Notes: a model not told the origin generated them from the letters alone. 64,000 nt of DNA from Mytilus galloprovincialis (GCF_965363235.1 NC_134839.1:96491743-96555742), one strand, 5' to 3'. Counted from the stretch's first letter, positions 12,421 to 23,364 are shown. Numbers and translations: made by a program.

Positions 12421-13650
12421 TTCAGTAACTGCGGCATGTCTTTGATAATTACTGTAATATTTACTTTGTATTTTGTAACTTTTTAAGCCTTTTTGTAGAA
12501 TATAAAATTATTTTTCATGAACTGGTTGTTAGTGTAAATAAATAAGAAGAAATTGTATGATACGTATATATCTGTATGACAGTATCCGAGACAAATCTAA
12601 TGTCGTATATGTGAGCATTTATAGTCAAGTATGACCTATAACAATGAGCAACCTCATTGCTGTATAGCCGACAGAAGTTAATCGTCCACATTTAATGTCC
12701 TATTCCTTTTTCATAAAAAAGACAAGTTACTTTATATGATTTATTCTCATAAGTCATGAATGTGTCTGTAAGAACGGCTAGTTAAGTACATATAAACCAA
12801 TTTGTAGAATGAAGACAACGTGAGACAATTTATTTACAATTAAAATTGCATCATATCAGGTTTGATATACGAAAGCTTATTGTATATACAAAATGTATAC
12901 AACTCCAGTTTCACAATTGTTTCATTCGACACACGTTCCAATATTTTCACAATGAACAATGACACGAACTTACATCATACCGTGATGTATTAAAAGATAT
13001 CCACGTTAGTTCTATTTTTGACAGTTTGTGAGAAGTGTCGGTTCCATCTGACAAGTGTTATGATGTATTATACATTATTGCTGATAATTATTTTAGGAGT
13101 GCCGTTTCAACATAAGCAACATTTGTCATATATCTAGAAATAAAGTTGTTAAATTAATGTGACTAATTCTCTCAGACTGAGTATAGATTTTGATAACTCA
13201 GTTAGTAACTTCCTATACCAATGTAGGTTATTAACCTGGAAACCTATATAGATCTTTTTTGTTTATCTATTACAAGATTGATCGTTTATATAAATATACA
13301 GTGTTAATTTCCATTGTTTAACGCAAGCGTACATGATTTTAGATAAATAAATTGAATGAAAGCTACGGTTCCTTATTTGTGCATTGTGATTAAAAATTCG
13401 TATGTATCATTACTTTCATTTGTTTACAACTATGTCTTGTATTGTTCTGGTCGTACTATTGCAAATATTAAATTTCATGACCGTATCATGTGTTTCCATC
13501 AGTTTACCATAGAACTATCATATGGTTAGGTTTGAAATTAATGGTAAACCCTAGTTTTTAGTGCTTACCGTTTTAACTTATTGACATAACTGCACGACTT
13601 GATTCTCAATTGATAGTGGTAAGGTAATCGTTGCAAAGAATCCTGCTAAA
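12421..13650. other. AT-rich stretch, no gene seen
   Basis: No open frame, splice pair or repeat with a partner in the window stands out here. Confidence 0.55.
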
Positions 13651-14160
13651 CTTTTATGAGAGACGGTTTTAATTTTGCAGTGTTGCGAGAGTTTATGTTC
13701 TATTTTGAAGGCAATTGTAGTGACCTACAATACAAGTACCGCTCCATTGAGTTTAGTTGTATGTCTTGTGTTTCTGTCTCTGACCTAGGTTTTCTGTATT
13801 TGACATGTGTAGTGCATCATGACATAAGACATTGTTACGTGTACCATGATGAACTTTCGTGCATGACTACTGTGTATATTTTTGACATGGAACTATTGAC
13901 CAGAATATGACTTTTTGACTCTTGACCTATGCACGTTGGGTGTGTCATCGGGATACAGTGTGTATATTACCTTGACCTCAAAATATAATTTTCAATTGAC
14001 CTTGCTTCTGAATATGTGGCATGTAGATGTATTGTCATAAGATGGTGAGTCTAGTGGCAATAGAAACTTCATGTGAGCTTGACCTTTGGCCTCAATGTAC
14101 AACTTGTATATTTTGTTTGAATTAAATGAGGAATTATCTGATTGGCACTCATACCACATC
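13650..14160 (+). repeat. GACCT-rich diffuse repeat
   Basis: Repeated words TTGACC, GACCTT and CTTGACCT recur through the block. An 84-codon open frame at 13,656-13,910 is Cys/His/Tyr-rich but has no domain and follows the repeat words, so I treat it as incidental. Confidence 0.4.
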
Positions 14161-14279
14161 TTATTATATATGTTTTAGATATAAAGATATATTTGTAGTT
14201 TTGTGTAGCACGATAACCCTTTCCCCAAAATCTAGAAGTAGAATTCAATGGAAGTAAATAAGCTGTTTACTTAAATAAA

Positions 14280-15480
14280 TGTAAAATATGTCAATGGGAC
14301 ACAGATGCCCTGCTTGTGAAAAAACATGAGTAAACTTTCACATGTAATGCAGGATTCACGTTATTTTGACCGTTTTGTGACCATAAGCAATATGTATAAG
14401 TTTCAAAATATTTGGTTAAGGCAAACTGAAGTTGAAGAACGGTAACAACAGATTTAGCATTTTTCCTATCTTAAGGCTCTGTGTTGACATTTGTGTCATT
14501 GGTACTCGTACCACATCTTCTTACAACTAATGACTCATGAACAGTAAAAGTGACGCCATCCAATATCGAACTTCATAGATCTGTGTTATGGGGTAATAAG
14601 CATTGCGTATAAGGTTTATAACGTGTGATTGAGTCAAACTTATTTAAGAGAACGGAAACGAAAAATTCAGCATTTTCTATGTTTTTATAGGGACAGGAAT
14701 TCTCATAAACGGTAAAAGTGACGCTACCAAATTTCAAATTTTATTATGCTGTGTGTGGTAATAAGCATTGTCCCAGGTTAGGGAGATGGTGGGGATCCCG
14801 CCTTATTCGGTATGTATGTGGCTGTCGCATGTCAGGAACCTGTAATTCAGTGTGTGTCGTTTGTTTATGTGGTACATATTTGTTTTTCGTTCATTTTTTG
14901 TTCATAAATTTGTCCGTTTCTATTCTCGTTTGAATTGTTTTACATTGTCATTTCGGTGCCTTTTATAGGTGGCTATGAGGTATGACCTTTGCTCATTGTT
15001 GAAGACCGTTTTGTGACCTATAGTTGTTAATTCATGTGTCATCTGATCTTTTGTGGAGAGTTCTCATTGGCACTCAAGCCATACTAGGTAAAGGCTGGAG
15101 ACCCCGTTAACAAATTTAACCCCACCTTATTCTTTATGTATGTGCCTGTCCTAAGTCAGGAGCCTGTAATTCAGTGATTGTCGTTTGTTTATGTGTAACA
15201 TATCTGTTTTTGTACATAAATTAGGCCGTTAGTTCTCTCGTTTGAATTGTTTTACATTGTCATTTAGTAGCCTTTTATAGTTGACTATTGTGTATGGACT
15301 TTGCTCATTGTTGAAGGCCGTATGGTGACCTATAGTTGTTAATTTCTGAGTCATTTGGTCTCTTGTGGAGAGTTCTCATTGACACTCATGCCACATTTTC
15401 TTTTTTATATTGTGTATAAGTTTTGTAGTATTTCCCAATATTGGTTGAGGAAAACTAAAGTTAGGAGAACGGGACTCATT
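14280..15480 (+). repeat. Family F repeat, interrupted by family A
   Basis: Three partial units share AGTGACGCYAYCMAAT, GTGGTAATAAGCATTG and GAACGGNAAC words (starts near 14,395, 14,545 and 14,715). The last unit is cut after GTAATAAGCATTG at 14,770 and resumes at 15,409 with ATTGTGTATAAGTTT, its expected continuation, after 638 bp of family A sequence. This is direct evidence of insertion into an older repeat. Confidence 0.7.
14771..15408 (+). mobile_element. Two tandem family A copies inserted in family F
   Basis: Two copies of about 320 bp lie head to tail (14,771-15,090 and 15,091-15,408). Both contain GTCAGGANCCTGTAATTCAG, TCGTTTGTTTATGTG, TTTGAATTGTTTTACATTGT, GACCTATAGTTGTTAATT and a final GGAGAGTTCTCATTG. 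ATTG at 14,767-14,770 and at 15,409-15,412 flanks the pair and is a possible target duplication. No ORF of significance lies inside, so the element is non-autonomous, or the tail of a longer one. Confidence 0.7.
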
Positions 15481-15615
15481 TTTCGAGATGTTCGGGAAGG
15501 ACGGACTAGGGTAACACCTTATGCCTCTCCACTATGGCACCAACACAGAAGTTCTGACTATTGTGCTGGTAATACTCATCCCACTAGCACTGTCATTAAC
15601 ACACACACACACATA
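15475..15615 (+). repeat. Family G-like fragment ending in an (AC)n run
   Basis: CAACACAGAAGTTCTGACTA then GTGCTGGTAATACTC is a diverged form of the family G words CAACACCGAAGTGTTGACTA and GGGCTGGTGATACCCTC at about 33,750-33,785. An ACACACACACACAC run at about 15,600-15,613 closes it. Confidence 0.55.
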
Positions 15616-16335
15616 ATTTTATTATAAAAATATTTAATCTTAATTTTGATTTCTTTTTTTGGGGGCCGAATGATTATATGCATCTCTTTCACAAGGAGTC
15701 TCAAATTTGACAAATTTATTGTACATATACACTTTTGTAATATTTTACAGCTTATTTTTCAACTAATTTTAAAGCTTACAAACTTAAATTGATCATCTCT
15801 TTCTTTTTATATGTCTTTTAACATTTTGTTTTGAACAAAACGATTTGTTACATATACTTCACATATATTTCTATCAAATCCAGCATTATTACAAAGCCAA
15901 TTAAATAAAATTCAGTCGAACTTGAAAACAAATATGCAATCATTCAAATATATATGCAAGTCGTTAACTGGTCAAGTGGCTAGATGCACATATCGTCGGC
16001 CAATTGAACGACATGTCGTTTTAAAACTTCTAGAAATATTAACGGAAATTAGGGATGAGTAAAGAAAAACAAATGAAAACAGAACGACTGAATTAAATAA
16101 AAGGATGTTCGATATACTGTATATTTCGGTTTATTTTTAAAATCTATACGTTAATTATTTTTATCTAGTTTCCTAATGAAAATAATTAAAAGAGAAGATA
16201 AATACCTTACAGCTTCCTTTACCGCCGATGCTGAAATGTTGAATGTTATAAAACAATTTTAGCGTCTTTGACCTACTTTATCTTTTTATTCGGATACTTG
16301 CGGTTATCTTCTCCAACTTCAACGGGAACATTAGA
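15616..16335. other. AT-rich stretch, no gene seen
   Basis: No ORF or repeat partner seen. It has a short T-plus-G run near 15,653-15,665. Confidence 0.5.
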
Positions 16336-16339
16336 ATGT

Positions 16340-16429
16340 TCTAGAATAGAACCCAGATGGAACCAAGAAGTTGGGTTGCTATAACCAAACAACCCGGATG
16401 TTGAACCAGTTACCATGGTTTCGAACCAA
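16340..16429 (+). repeat. GGAACC-type minisatellite, left part
   Basis: Imperfect repeats of AGAACCCAGATGGAACC, AACCCGGATGTTGAACC and GGTTTCGAACC. The same array resumes at 21,490 with AGAACCAAGGTTCAGAACC and CCCAGATGGAACCAAGG, so the two parts look like one array split by the 5 kb interval between them. Confidence 0.6.
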
Positions 16430-16949
16430 CCCAGCAGGCACACAACATTGATTTAACATTGAATCAATGTTTATTTTCTATGTTGAATCAATGTTGAATT
16501 ATTATTAGATTTTGCAAATTTGTATCAACGTTGAAGTCCTATGTTGAATCAACGTTGATGTTCAACATTGAATCTATATAGATTAATGGTTGCTTCAACA
16601 TTGTTTCAACCAATAGCTTAATTGAATTCAGATTGAATTCAGGGTGAATACAATACTAGTATTCAACACGGAATCAGAATTGGTTAGTGGTTGTGTTCAA
16701 CTGTGTTTCCACCTAAACTAATAAGTTTCATTCATCCTGTATTTTCTTTGTCTTGCAGTCCATAATTTTATACTGTAGCAATATTCAAGCTATTGTCTTC
16801 TTAAGGCGCTCAACATGCAAAATGCCATAGCAACATTCTGCCTCAGGAAACCTGATCCAATAACTGCTCCATTAGACCCAAGTTTGAAAAACAATCTCAA
16901 AACAAATTTGATGAACTTTAAATAAAGTCATTGTCTGGTTATATTTGAC

Positions 16950-17005
16950 ATGGTGTGGGCTTTAGCTCATTGTTGAAGACTGTATGATAACCCAAAGATA
17001 TATAA
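16950..17005 (+). repeat. Family A 3' fragment
   Basis: GCTTTAGCTCATTGTTGAAG and ACTGTATGATAACC match the internal family A words near 15,300. The remainder of the family A tail is missing. Confidence 0.5.
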
Positions 17006-17556
17006 ATAATGTTCTTTGGTTGATGGCCGTCTTGTAAACAATAGGTACAACAATAAAGTGTTTGAGTGCACATAACTTTGAATAGACTGCCAATTACTTG
17101 TAAAATATCAGTAATTTTCAAGAATAAAACTGAGTGACTTCATTCGTCTGATGAGAGCATGGCTTGACCATGATGATGATAACAACCAATCAACTGAATA
17201 ACAAATAGGTGTGTTGAGGGCTTTCCTAGGAACCATAATTTAACCACCAAGATTTTTTTAACATTAACGATATGCATATAACAACACAAATTATCATCCA
17301 AGAGAAATATTGATTTCGAAAGCACAACCCTTAATACACAAATTTTGCTCAATATCTATTTGAAATATCTGAGTGATCAAAATATAAAACAAAGTTTGCT
17401 GTTCGGACACTTTCTACCCCATGTATTCTAATGTCCAACCACTGATTAGAGAGAAATATTCAATTCGATAAAATTCAAATAAATTTATTTATTAATAGTG
17501 AAACTTCATCTTCTCTTTTCTCACACCTTGTCTTTTTGGAGCCAATTTAAGAAAGT

Positions 17557-17620
17557 TTATTGTTTTGTCACACACTTGAATTGCTGTTCCGTGATTCCAT
17601 CTAGGTCTTCATGATGACAT
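17557..17620 (-). CDS. Candidate last exon, unrecognised gene
   Basis: On the minus strand a T-rich tract ends in GATTTTGTAG at 17,621, a fair acceptor. It is followed by one base and then the open frame CHHEDLDGITEQQFKCVTKQ with TAA at 17,557-17,559. An AATAAA-type signal lies about 65 bp downstream (near 17,485-17,495). The combination of acceptor, frame, stop and polyadenylation signal suggests a terminal exon. The peptide is too short to assign. An alternative acceptor-linked frame (DIHAAAQVIQKRHKWINLQF) lies near 17,850-17,925. Either could be chance. Confidence 0.25.
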
Positions 17621-18052
17621 CTACAAAATCAAAAGTTGTATTAATATTGTCAAGTTTAATTCTGTTCAACACATTTAACTATTAATATCTTCATAATGAT
17701 ATTACTTTAAAGTATAAATCAAAAGTAAAAGAACCGATGAAAACTAAAGTAAATAACAGTTGTCCTTTGAAGTCTCAACTACATTTCCTTTTAGATAGAC
17801 CAGAAGCTATAATCTGCAAGAAAATCCTAAATACTACATTTTAATTTAAACAAATTGAAGGTTTATCCACTTATGTCTTTTCTGTATTACTTGTGCTGCA
17901 GCATGGATATCTGTCTAATTGACATATTCGAGGATGGTAAAGGGAGGTTCTTAACACGGAAACACGTGAAATAAAAATTTTAAAAAACGCTGCAATGAAA
18001 ATAAAAATTGGGGTAAAGGAAGCACGAAAAATTAAATCGTGAATATTAAGTA

Positions 18053-19841
18053 AACTAGAGGCTCTAAAGAGCCTGTGTCGCTCACCTTGGTCTATGTGAA
18101 TATTAAAGGAAGCAGATGGATTCATGACAAAATTGTGTTTTGGTGATGGTGATGTGTTTGTACATCTTACTTTACTGAACATTCTTGCTGCTTAAAATTA
18201 TCTCTATCTATAATGAACTTGGCCCATTAGTTTCAGTGGAAAATGTTAGTAAAAATTTACAAATTTTATGAAAATTGTTAAAAATTGACTATAAAGAACA
18301 ATAACTCCTAAGGGGGTCAATTGACCATTTCGGTCATGTTGACTTATTTGTAAATCTTACTTTGCTGAACATTATTGTTGTTTACAGTTTATCTCTATCA
18401 ATAATAATATTCAAGATAATGACCAAAAACAGCAAAATTTCCTTAAAACTAACAATCCAGGGTCAGCAACCCAACAACGGGTTGTCCGATTCATCTAAAA
18501 ATTTCAGAGCAGATAAATGTTGACCTGATAAACAATTTTACTCCATGTCAGATTTGCTCTAAATGCTTTGGGTTTTGAGTTATAAGCCAAAAACTGCATT
18601 TTACCCCATGTTCTATTTTTAGCCATGGCGGCCATCTTGGTTGGATGGCCGGGTCACCGGACACATTTTTCAAACTACTAACCCAAAAGATGATTGTGGC
18701 CAAGTTTGGATTAATTTGGCCAAGTAGTTTCAGAGGAGAAGATTTTTGTAAAAGATTACTAAGATTTACGAAAAATGGTTAAAAATTGACTATAAAGGGC
18801 AATAACTCCTAAAGGGGTCAACTGACCATTTCAGTCATGTTGACTTATTTGTAAATCTTACTTTGGTGAACATTATTGCTGTTTATAGTTTATCTCTATC
18901 TATAATAATATTCAAGATAATAACCAAAAAGAGCAAAATTTCCTTAAAATTACTAATTCAGGGCCAGCAACCCAACAACGGGTTGTCCGATTCATCTGAA
19001 AATTTCAGGGCAGATAGATCTTGAACTGATAAACAATTTTACCCCATGTCAGATTTGCTCTAAATGCTTTGGGTTTTGAGTTATAAGCCAAAAACTGCAT
19101 TTTACCCCATGTTCTATTTTTAGCCATGGCGGCCATCTTGGTTTGATGGCCGGGTCACCGGACACATTTTTCAAACTACTAACCTAAAAGATGATTGTGG
19201 CCAAGTTTGGATTAATTTGGCCAAGTAGTTTCAGAGGAGAAGATTTTTGTAAAATATTACTAAGATTTACGAAAAATGGTTAAAAATTGACTATAAAGGG
19301 CAATAACTCCTAAAGGGGTCAACTGACCATTTCAGTCATGTTGGCTTATTTGTAAATCTTACTTTGCTGAACATTATTGCTGTTTACTGTTTATCTCTAT
19401 CTATAATAATATTCAAGATAATAACCAAAAACAGCAAAATTTCCTTAAAATTACTAATTCAGGGGCAGCAACCCAACAACGGGTTATCCGATTCATCTGA
19501 AAATTTCAGGGCAGATAGATCTTCCCCTGTTTAACAATTCTACCCCTGTCAAATTTGCTCTAAATGCTTTGGTTTTTGAGTTATAAGCCAAAAACTGCAT
19601 TTTACCCCTATGTTCTATTTTTAGCCATGGCGGCCATCTTGGATGGTTGGCCAGGTCACCGGACACATTTTTTAAACTAGATACCCCAATGATGATTGTG
19701 GCCAAGTTTGGTTTAATTTGGCCCAGTAGTTTCAGAGGAGATTTTTGTAAAAGTTAACGACGACGACGGACGACGACGACGGACGCCGGACGCCAAGTGA
19801 TGAGAAAAGCTCACTTGGCCTTTTAGGCCAGGTGAGCTAAA
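18053..19841 (+). mobile_element. Family H repeat with 501-bp internal period
   Basis: Begins AACTAGAGGCTCT with a small hairpin (AGGCTCT AA AGAGCCT) and ends in the hairpin AGCTCACTTGGCC TTTTA GGCCAGGTGAGCT (19,808-19,838). AAGTA flanks both ends (18,048-18,052; 19,842-19,846), a probable 5-bp target duplication. The word AAATTGACTATAAAG recurs at 18,282, 18,783 and 19,284, exactly 501 bp apart. Each unit also holds CAACAACGGGTT, a stretch near CCATGGCGGCCATCTTGG and TTGTGGCCAAGTTTGG. A GACGACGACGG run precedes the end. Open frames are not preserved between units, so it is non-coding. Terminal hairpins and internal tandem repeats recall non-autonomous Helitron/Helentron-like elements of bivalves, but the class is inferred. 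Confidence 0.8.
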
Positions 19842-19846
19842 AAGTA

Positions 19847-20630
19847 CTAGAAGTTATTACTCAGTTGTTATTGGAGATCACACAGTCATGATAATGGACA
19901 CAATGACCCTGCGGTCACCTTTTCCCTTTCCATGTTGCATCCGAATTGGGGGGGGAATATTCATAACTTGATCGCAATTTATATCCTGGGAACACATAAT
20001 TTAAAACAATCTCCCAACTGACTTAGAACTTAGTCCTGGTTTACTTTTTTTTTAACTAGAATGCTGGACTAGCACGAGAAATTAAGAGTACCCACACAAA
20101 ACAAGGAAAATAAATAAAAGAAAACAAAAATAATGCATGTGGAACCAAATACGAGAAATAAAACGCCAAAACACGTGAAATAAAAGGGCCATAAATGCAA
20201 ATAACTTTTTACCACCTTCATATACCCTTTATGTTTGATTACCTTGTCAAATTCTACTTCAATTTTGACAGTTAAATATTAAAGGTCCAACTTGGTGAGT
20301 CATGTATAGCTTCTGACCTTTCCATCCCAAATTTGTAAACAAGCCCCCCTTTTTATGCGATTAAAATTTCTTTAAAAGTTTTCACTTTTGATTCATTCTT
20401 ATGATTTCAAATAGTCAATGATAAAAATTCTTGAGACGTTGCAAGAAATCTTGGGAATGGTAACATGCTATCCTGATCCTGTCCTGATCCTAAGGTCAAT
20501 CCTTAGATTGTCCTAAACATCCCCCTTTTTCACGTGTAAAATTTCAACATTTCAGTACAGTTTTCATAACAACATGATATGCTCACATTTCTTTAATACG
20601 ATAACGTAATCACAACAATTAATATAAATA
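19847..20630. other. Unassigned interval; possible intron
   Basis: Contains several AAACACGTGAAATAAAA-like words (near 20,170, with a partner at 17,962 and weaker forms near 20,050 and 20,140), and CCTGATCCTGTCCTGATCC near 20,470. No open frame of note. If the minus-strand exon at 20,636-20,751 is real, this is its first intron. Confidence 0.4.
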
Positions 20631-20635
20631 CTTAC

Positions 20636-20751
20636 GATAAAAATGTAAACGCTGTATACAGGAAAGATATTGATAAAAACTCTGCAGAAATAACTTGTGG
20701 TCTCGATAGCGGATATTCAAACGGTGGCAACAAACTAATGCGCGTGCGCAT
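20636..20751 (-). CDS. Candidate first coding exon
   Basis: On the minus strand ATG at 20,749-20,751 opens a frame of 38 codons plus two bases (MRTRISLLPPFEYPLSRPQV, then a hydrophobic run, EFLSISFLYTAFTFL). It runs without a stop into a strong donor, TATC|GTAAGT, at 20,635. The hydrophobic end could be a membrane segment or a signal. The start codon lies within a GC-rich NRF-1-like site, and upstream sequence is AT-rich. I do not recognise the protein and could not follow the frame confidently into a second exon. An open frame this short can occur by chance. Confidence 0.3.
20739..20750. promoter_or_regulatory. NRF-1-like palindrome TGCGCGTGCGCA
   Basis: A CpG-rich near-palindrome resembling the NRF-1 consensus (YGCGCAYGCGCR), rare in such AT-rich sequence. 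It overlaps the start of the candidate minus-strand exon. In animals NRF-1-type sites often mark TATA-less promoters, so this may be the promoter of that gene. Function is inferred from the motif only. Confidence 0.35.
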
Positions 20752-20759
20752 ATCTGAAT

Positions 20760-21290
20760 AGTCTTAAAATAGAAATGTTACTATGCCGCGAAAATTTAAA
20801 TCGTTATTTAAATTGATCTATCCGTTGTTTATATTACAAGTTGTCAACCATTGTTTATGTACTGATGTATACGTCTTTCTCTTTGAATTGATAAAAAGAA
20901 TAGAAAAAAAAGAAATGAAAACAAGATATTTGACATAAGAAGTCAAGGAAAAAGGGGGAGCTAGGATCTTTTAAGGGGAAGGGGTTATTCACAAATATTT
21001 AATTTTATATTTACTGTATGATCCTGTATACATGCTTGTTCTTTTATTATGTTTTGGGGTGGGGTGACTTTTTGGAATTTTCTATTATTTCAATATCTGG
21101 GGTGCGAAGTTCATGATTAACCAGTAATGCTTATATGTACACTGCGATTGTTTTATGTGTTATCCTATAATCACCACAACAATTAGTGATAATTCTGCTA
21201 AATATTTTATTTAATGTGAATATCGTTGTCAATTTAAAAATAATTGTGATGTGTCCAATACTTCTTTTTTGACAATTCTGGTATCCACAA
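20760..21290. other. Unassigned AT-rich stretch
   Basis: No coding sequence or repeat partner seen. It has a G-rich word GGGGTGGGGTGAC near 21,055. A minus-strand open frame at 21,131-21,385 runs into the right inverted-repeat block and is not protein-like. Confidence 0.45.
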
Positions 21291-21489
21291 CTACTGGGTT
21301 TTATATATTGATTAGCCAACGTTGATTCAGTGTTGGTATTCCAACACAATGTTAATTCAACGTTGAAACAATGTACTAATTTCAACGTTGCATTGTCAAC
21401 GTTGAATCAATGTTGAATATTTGTTGATCAATGTATAACCTAAAATCAACAAAGATTCAACGTTGATTCAACAAAGTGTGCCTGCAGGG

Positions 21490-21565
21490 AAAGAACCAAG
21501 GTTCAGAACCAAAAAACCCAGATGGAACCAAGGTTTAGAACCAGAGTGCCCGGATAGAACCTAAT
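21490..21565 (+). repeat. GGAACC-type minisatellite, right part
   Basis: AGAACCAAGGTTCAGAACC, CCCAGATGGAACCAAGG and AGAACCAGAGTGCCCGG continue the array seen at 16,340-16,429. This supports the interval between them being an insertion. Confidence 0.6.
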
Positions 21566-21759
21566 TGCATTCAGAATTCTCTTGACTTTTTATACCTTCA
21601 ACGTATTTTCCAAATCATTTATTTATTTAGTATATTTATATATAATTAAAAGAACGCGAATAATAAAGAAATAATGAAAGGTCATAAACATCATTATTTT
21701 TTGCATTTGACCTTATTTTTTTTATTTTCTAGTGACTTGCTGTAGTAAACTTGTAGTTT

Positions 21760-22065
21760 TCGTGTTTAAAAGAGGTGTGAAAGATACCACAAGGACATTC
21801 AAACTCGAATATAGGTCGAATGTAAACTGACAAAGCTCTGTCTAAAAAAGAAAAAAAGACAAACAATGGTACACAAGACACAACAGAAAATTGAAAACAC
21901 GAACCACACAAAAATCGGGGGTGATCACAGATGCTCCAGAAGGGTTAGCAGATCCTGCTCCACATTTGGGACCCGTCGATTTGCTCATGTTATTACCAAA
22001 CCATTCAATAGTATAATACAGTAGGTCACATTCGTGAAAAGGAAATAAGGGTTTAGTCATTTTCT
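21760..22065 (-). repeat. Family D: RT-element 3' tail
   Basis: The minus strand reads TTCACGAATGTGACCTACTG, then CCAAATGTGGAGCAGGATCT, GGAGCATCTGTGATCACC and a degenerate tail ending in GTGGTATCTTTCACACC. This is the order in the fuller copy at 48.3-48.6 kb. ORFs here are incidental to the repeat. Confidence 0.75.
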
Positions 22066-22775
22066 CATTTAAGAAAAGGAACGGTCATTCCTTTCTGTCT
22101 AGACAAAAGCTTTCACAGTAGGTGTTGTGTTGGGGGACAAGTCCCATGCCTTCAAATCATAATTACATATAGGTAGTTATATACCTTGAAAAATGTCGAT
22201 AAATCACCCTAACCCATAGGAGCGAAAAATCGTAATTTGTAAAAATCACTCTGAAACTGACATGATCAGCTGATTGATTTCTTGATTGACAGCACATTTG
22301 TTTTGTTAGGAGGACTTGCTTTTCATCAAACGCATTCCCATGGAATAACTGTTCTACTTTTCTTCTCGATTTGTTCCCGTATTCAAAAGTAAGCAATATT
22401 ATTTAACTTTAACTTCCTTCTTTATAAAAGAAGTTGACCTCTCTCACTTAATAAATCGATGTTTGGTAACTATGTTTAACGCACCTATCATATCGAACTA
22501 AGATGAATAATGCAACATATACAGTAAAATCTGCCTCATATCTGGTTAACATCTAGAAATTTACAATGATGACCGGTAGGGAACAAAACTGAGACAAAAG
22601 TGATGATTTCAGCTTCCAAAGTGTGAACATTGCAGCAGCGCTTGAATATGGATTATATCCAGTTGAAATGATATCTTACAACTGACAACTTTATTTGATC
22701 ACTCAGATACAATACATACGTGTAACAAGAGGTATACAATATCAGACCTATCATTCCGATCAAGATTATTTTATA
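22066..22775. other. Unassigned stretch with one minus-strand ORF
   Basis: A 77-codon minus-strand frame (22,163-22,396; contains EYGNKSRRKVEQLFHGNAFD) is somewhat protein-like in its first half but has no known domain or convincing splice signals. The rest shows nothing. Confidence 0.3.
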
Positions 22776-22779
22776 TAGT

Positions 22780-23040
22780 GTTGTTGGTTACAAGGAAGCT
22801 ATTAAACAGTTCCAAGTGTGAAGTCGAATTCCTCCTTTTGATAATTTTACAGACGTTATTAATTGATTGGGCGTTACGGCATATCTGTTTGACAGGAGAC
22901 GACGGATAGTTTCCAACTGTTACTACAATCCGTCCTCTATTCTTCGAGGGTGATCTACAAAAATACGCGACGGGTGCCACAAGTGGAGTACGATCTGTTA
23001 ACATGTCCGGAGTACCTGAAGTCATCCCCGGATTTTGATG
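22780..23040 (+). pseudogene. Family D: decayed RT C-terminus and tail
   Basis: The plus-strand order TGGTTACAAGGAAGCTATTA, GATAATTTTACAGACG and GTTACGGCATATCTGTTTG, then CGACGGGTGCCACAAGTGG, aligns with the end of the RT frame and start of the tail in the family D copies at 48.6 and 39.8 kb. Many substitutions and shifts have removed the reading frame. The minus-strand open frame across the same bases is a shadow. Confidence 0.65.
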
Positions 23041-23229
23041 GAACTTCTAAGTTCAGTATTTACATATTTAGTCATACCATTTCATTTCATTCTTTAAATA
23101 AAGTAGTAATTATAATATACATCAAAACCTTCTCTGTGATCAGAACAATTAGAATATTTCATTTAGAATTAACAGAAAATACTCCTCAAATTAGTAGCCA
23201 ACGCTTCCAAATTATCTAGCGTATTTTAA

Positions 23230-23275
23230 CCCCCCCCCCCCCCCCCCCAAAAAAAAAAAAAATAAAAAAATAAAA
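23230..23275. repeat. C19 run followed by A-rich run
   Basis: Nineteen C (23,230-23,248), then fourteen A and further A-rich sequence. Length is prone to sequencing error. Confidence 0.9.
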
Positions 23276-23364
23276 AAGGAAACTGAATAGCTTATGAGGA
23301 GTAATTTTCTATTTTTCTATTTTGAAATACACCCTACAGTATGCACCCTGTAGAACGTCATGTG

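Larger units (their letters stand above)
16430..21489. mobile_element. Candidate 5.06-kb inverted-repeat-bounded element
   Basis: The left end CCCAGCAGGCACAC (16,430) is matched by the reverse complement of the right end, CCCTGCAGGCACAC (ending 21,489). Both ends continue inward for about 190 bp as runs of ATTCAACGTTGAAT-like palindromic words (16,430-16,620; 21,290-21,489). The outer flanks on both sides are the same GGAACC-type minisatellite. This is the layout of a terminal-inverted-repeat DNA element inserted into a tandem array. No transposase motif is visible inside. A 1.8 kb family H repeat sits within it, and weak candidate host exons lie on the minus strand. It could instead be two independent small elements. 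A target duplication is not clear. Confidence 0.5.

Noticed and set aside
13656-13910. 84-codon Cys/His-rich ORF suggestive of a metal-binding protein
   Set aside because: The Cys and His residues come from repeated TGT/CAT-type words in a GACCT-rich repeat, with no regular finger spacing.
15600-15613. CRISPR or telomeric array
   Set aside because: This is a plain dinucleotide run. No spaced identical repeats or TTAGGG arrays are present anywhere in the window.
17871-18182. 103-codon minus-strand ORF
   Set aside because: It spans the boundary of the family H element (starts in it, ends outside) and has no domain. Its 3' part may overlap a small exon, which is mentioned under the candidate last exon.
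19493-19705. Minus-strand ORF (70 codons, contains NHPRWPPWLKIEHRGKMQF) and its relative at 43,987-44,202
   Set aside because: It lies within family H. Other units of the same repeat carry stops or shifts in this frame, so it is a by-product of the repeat.
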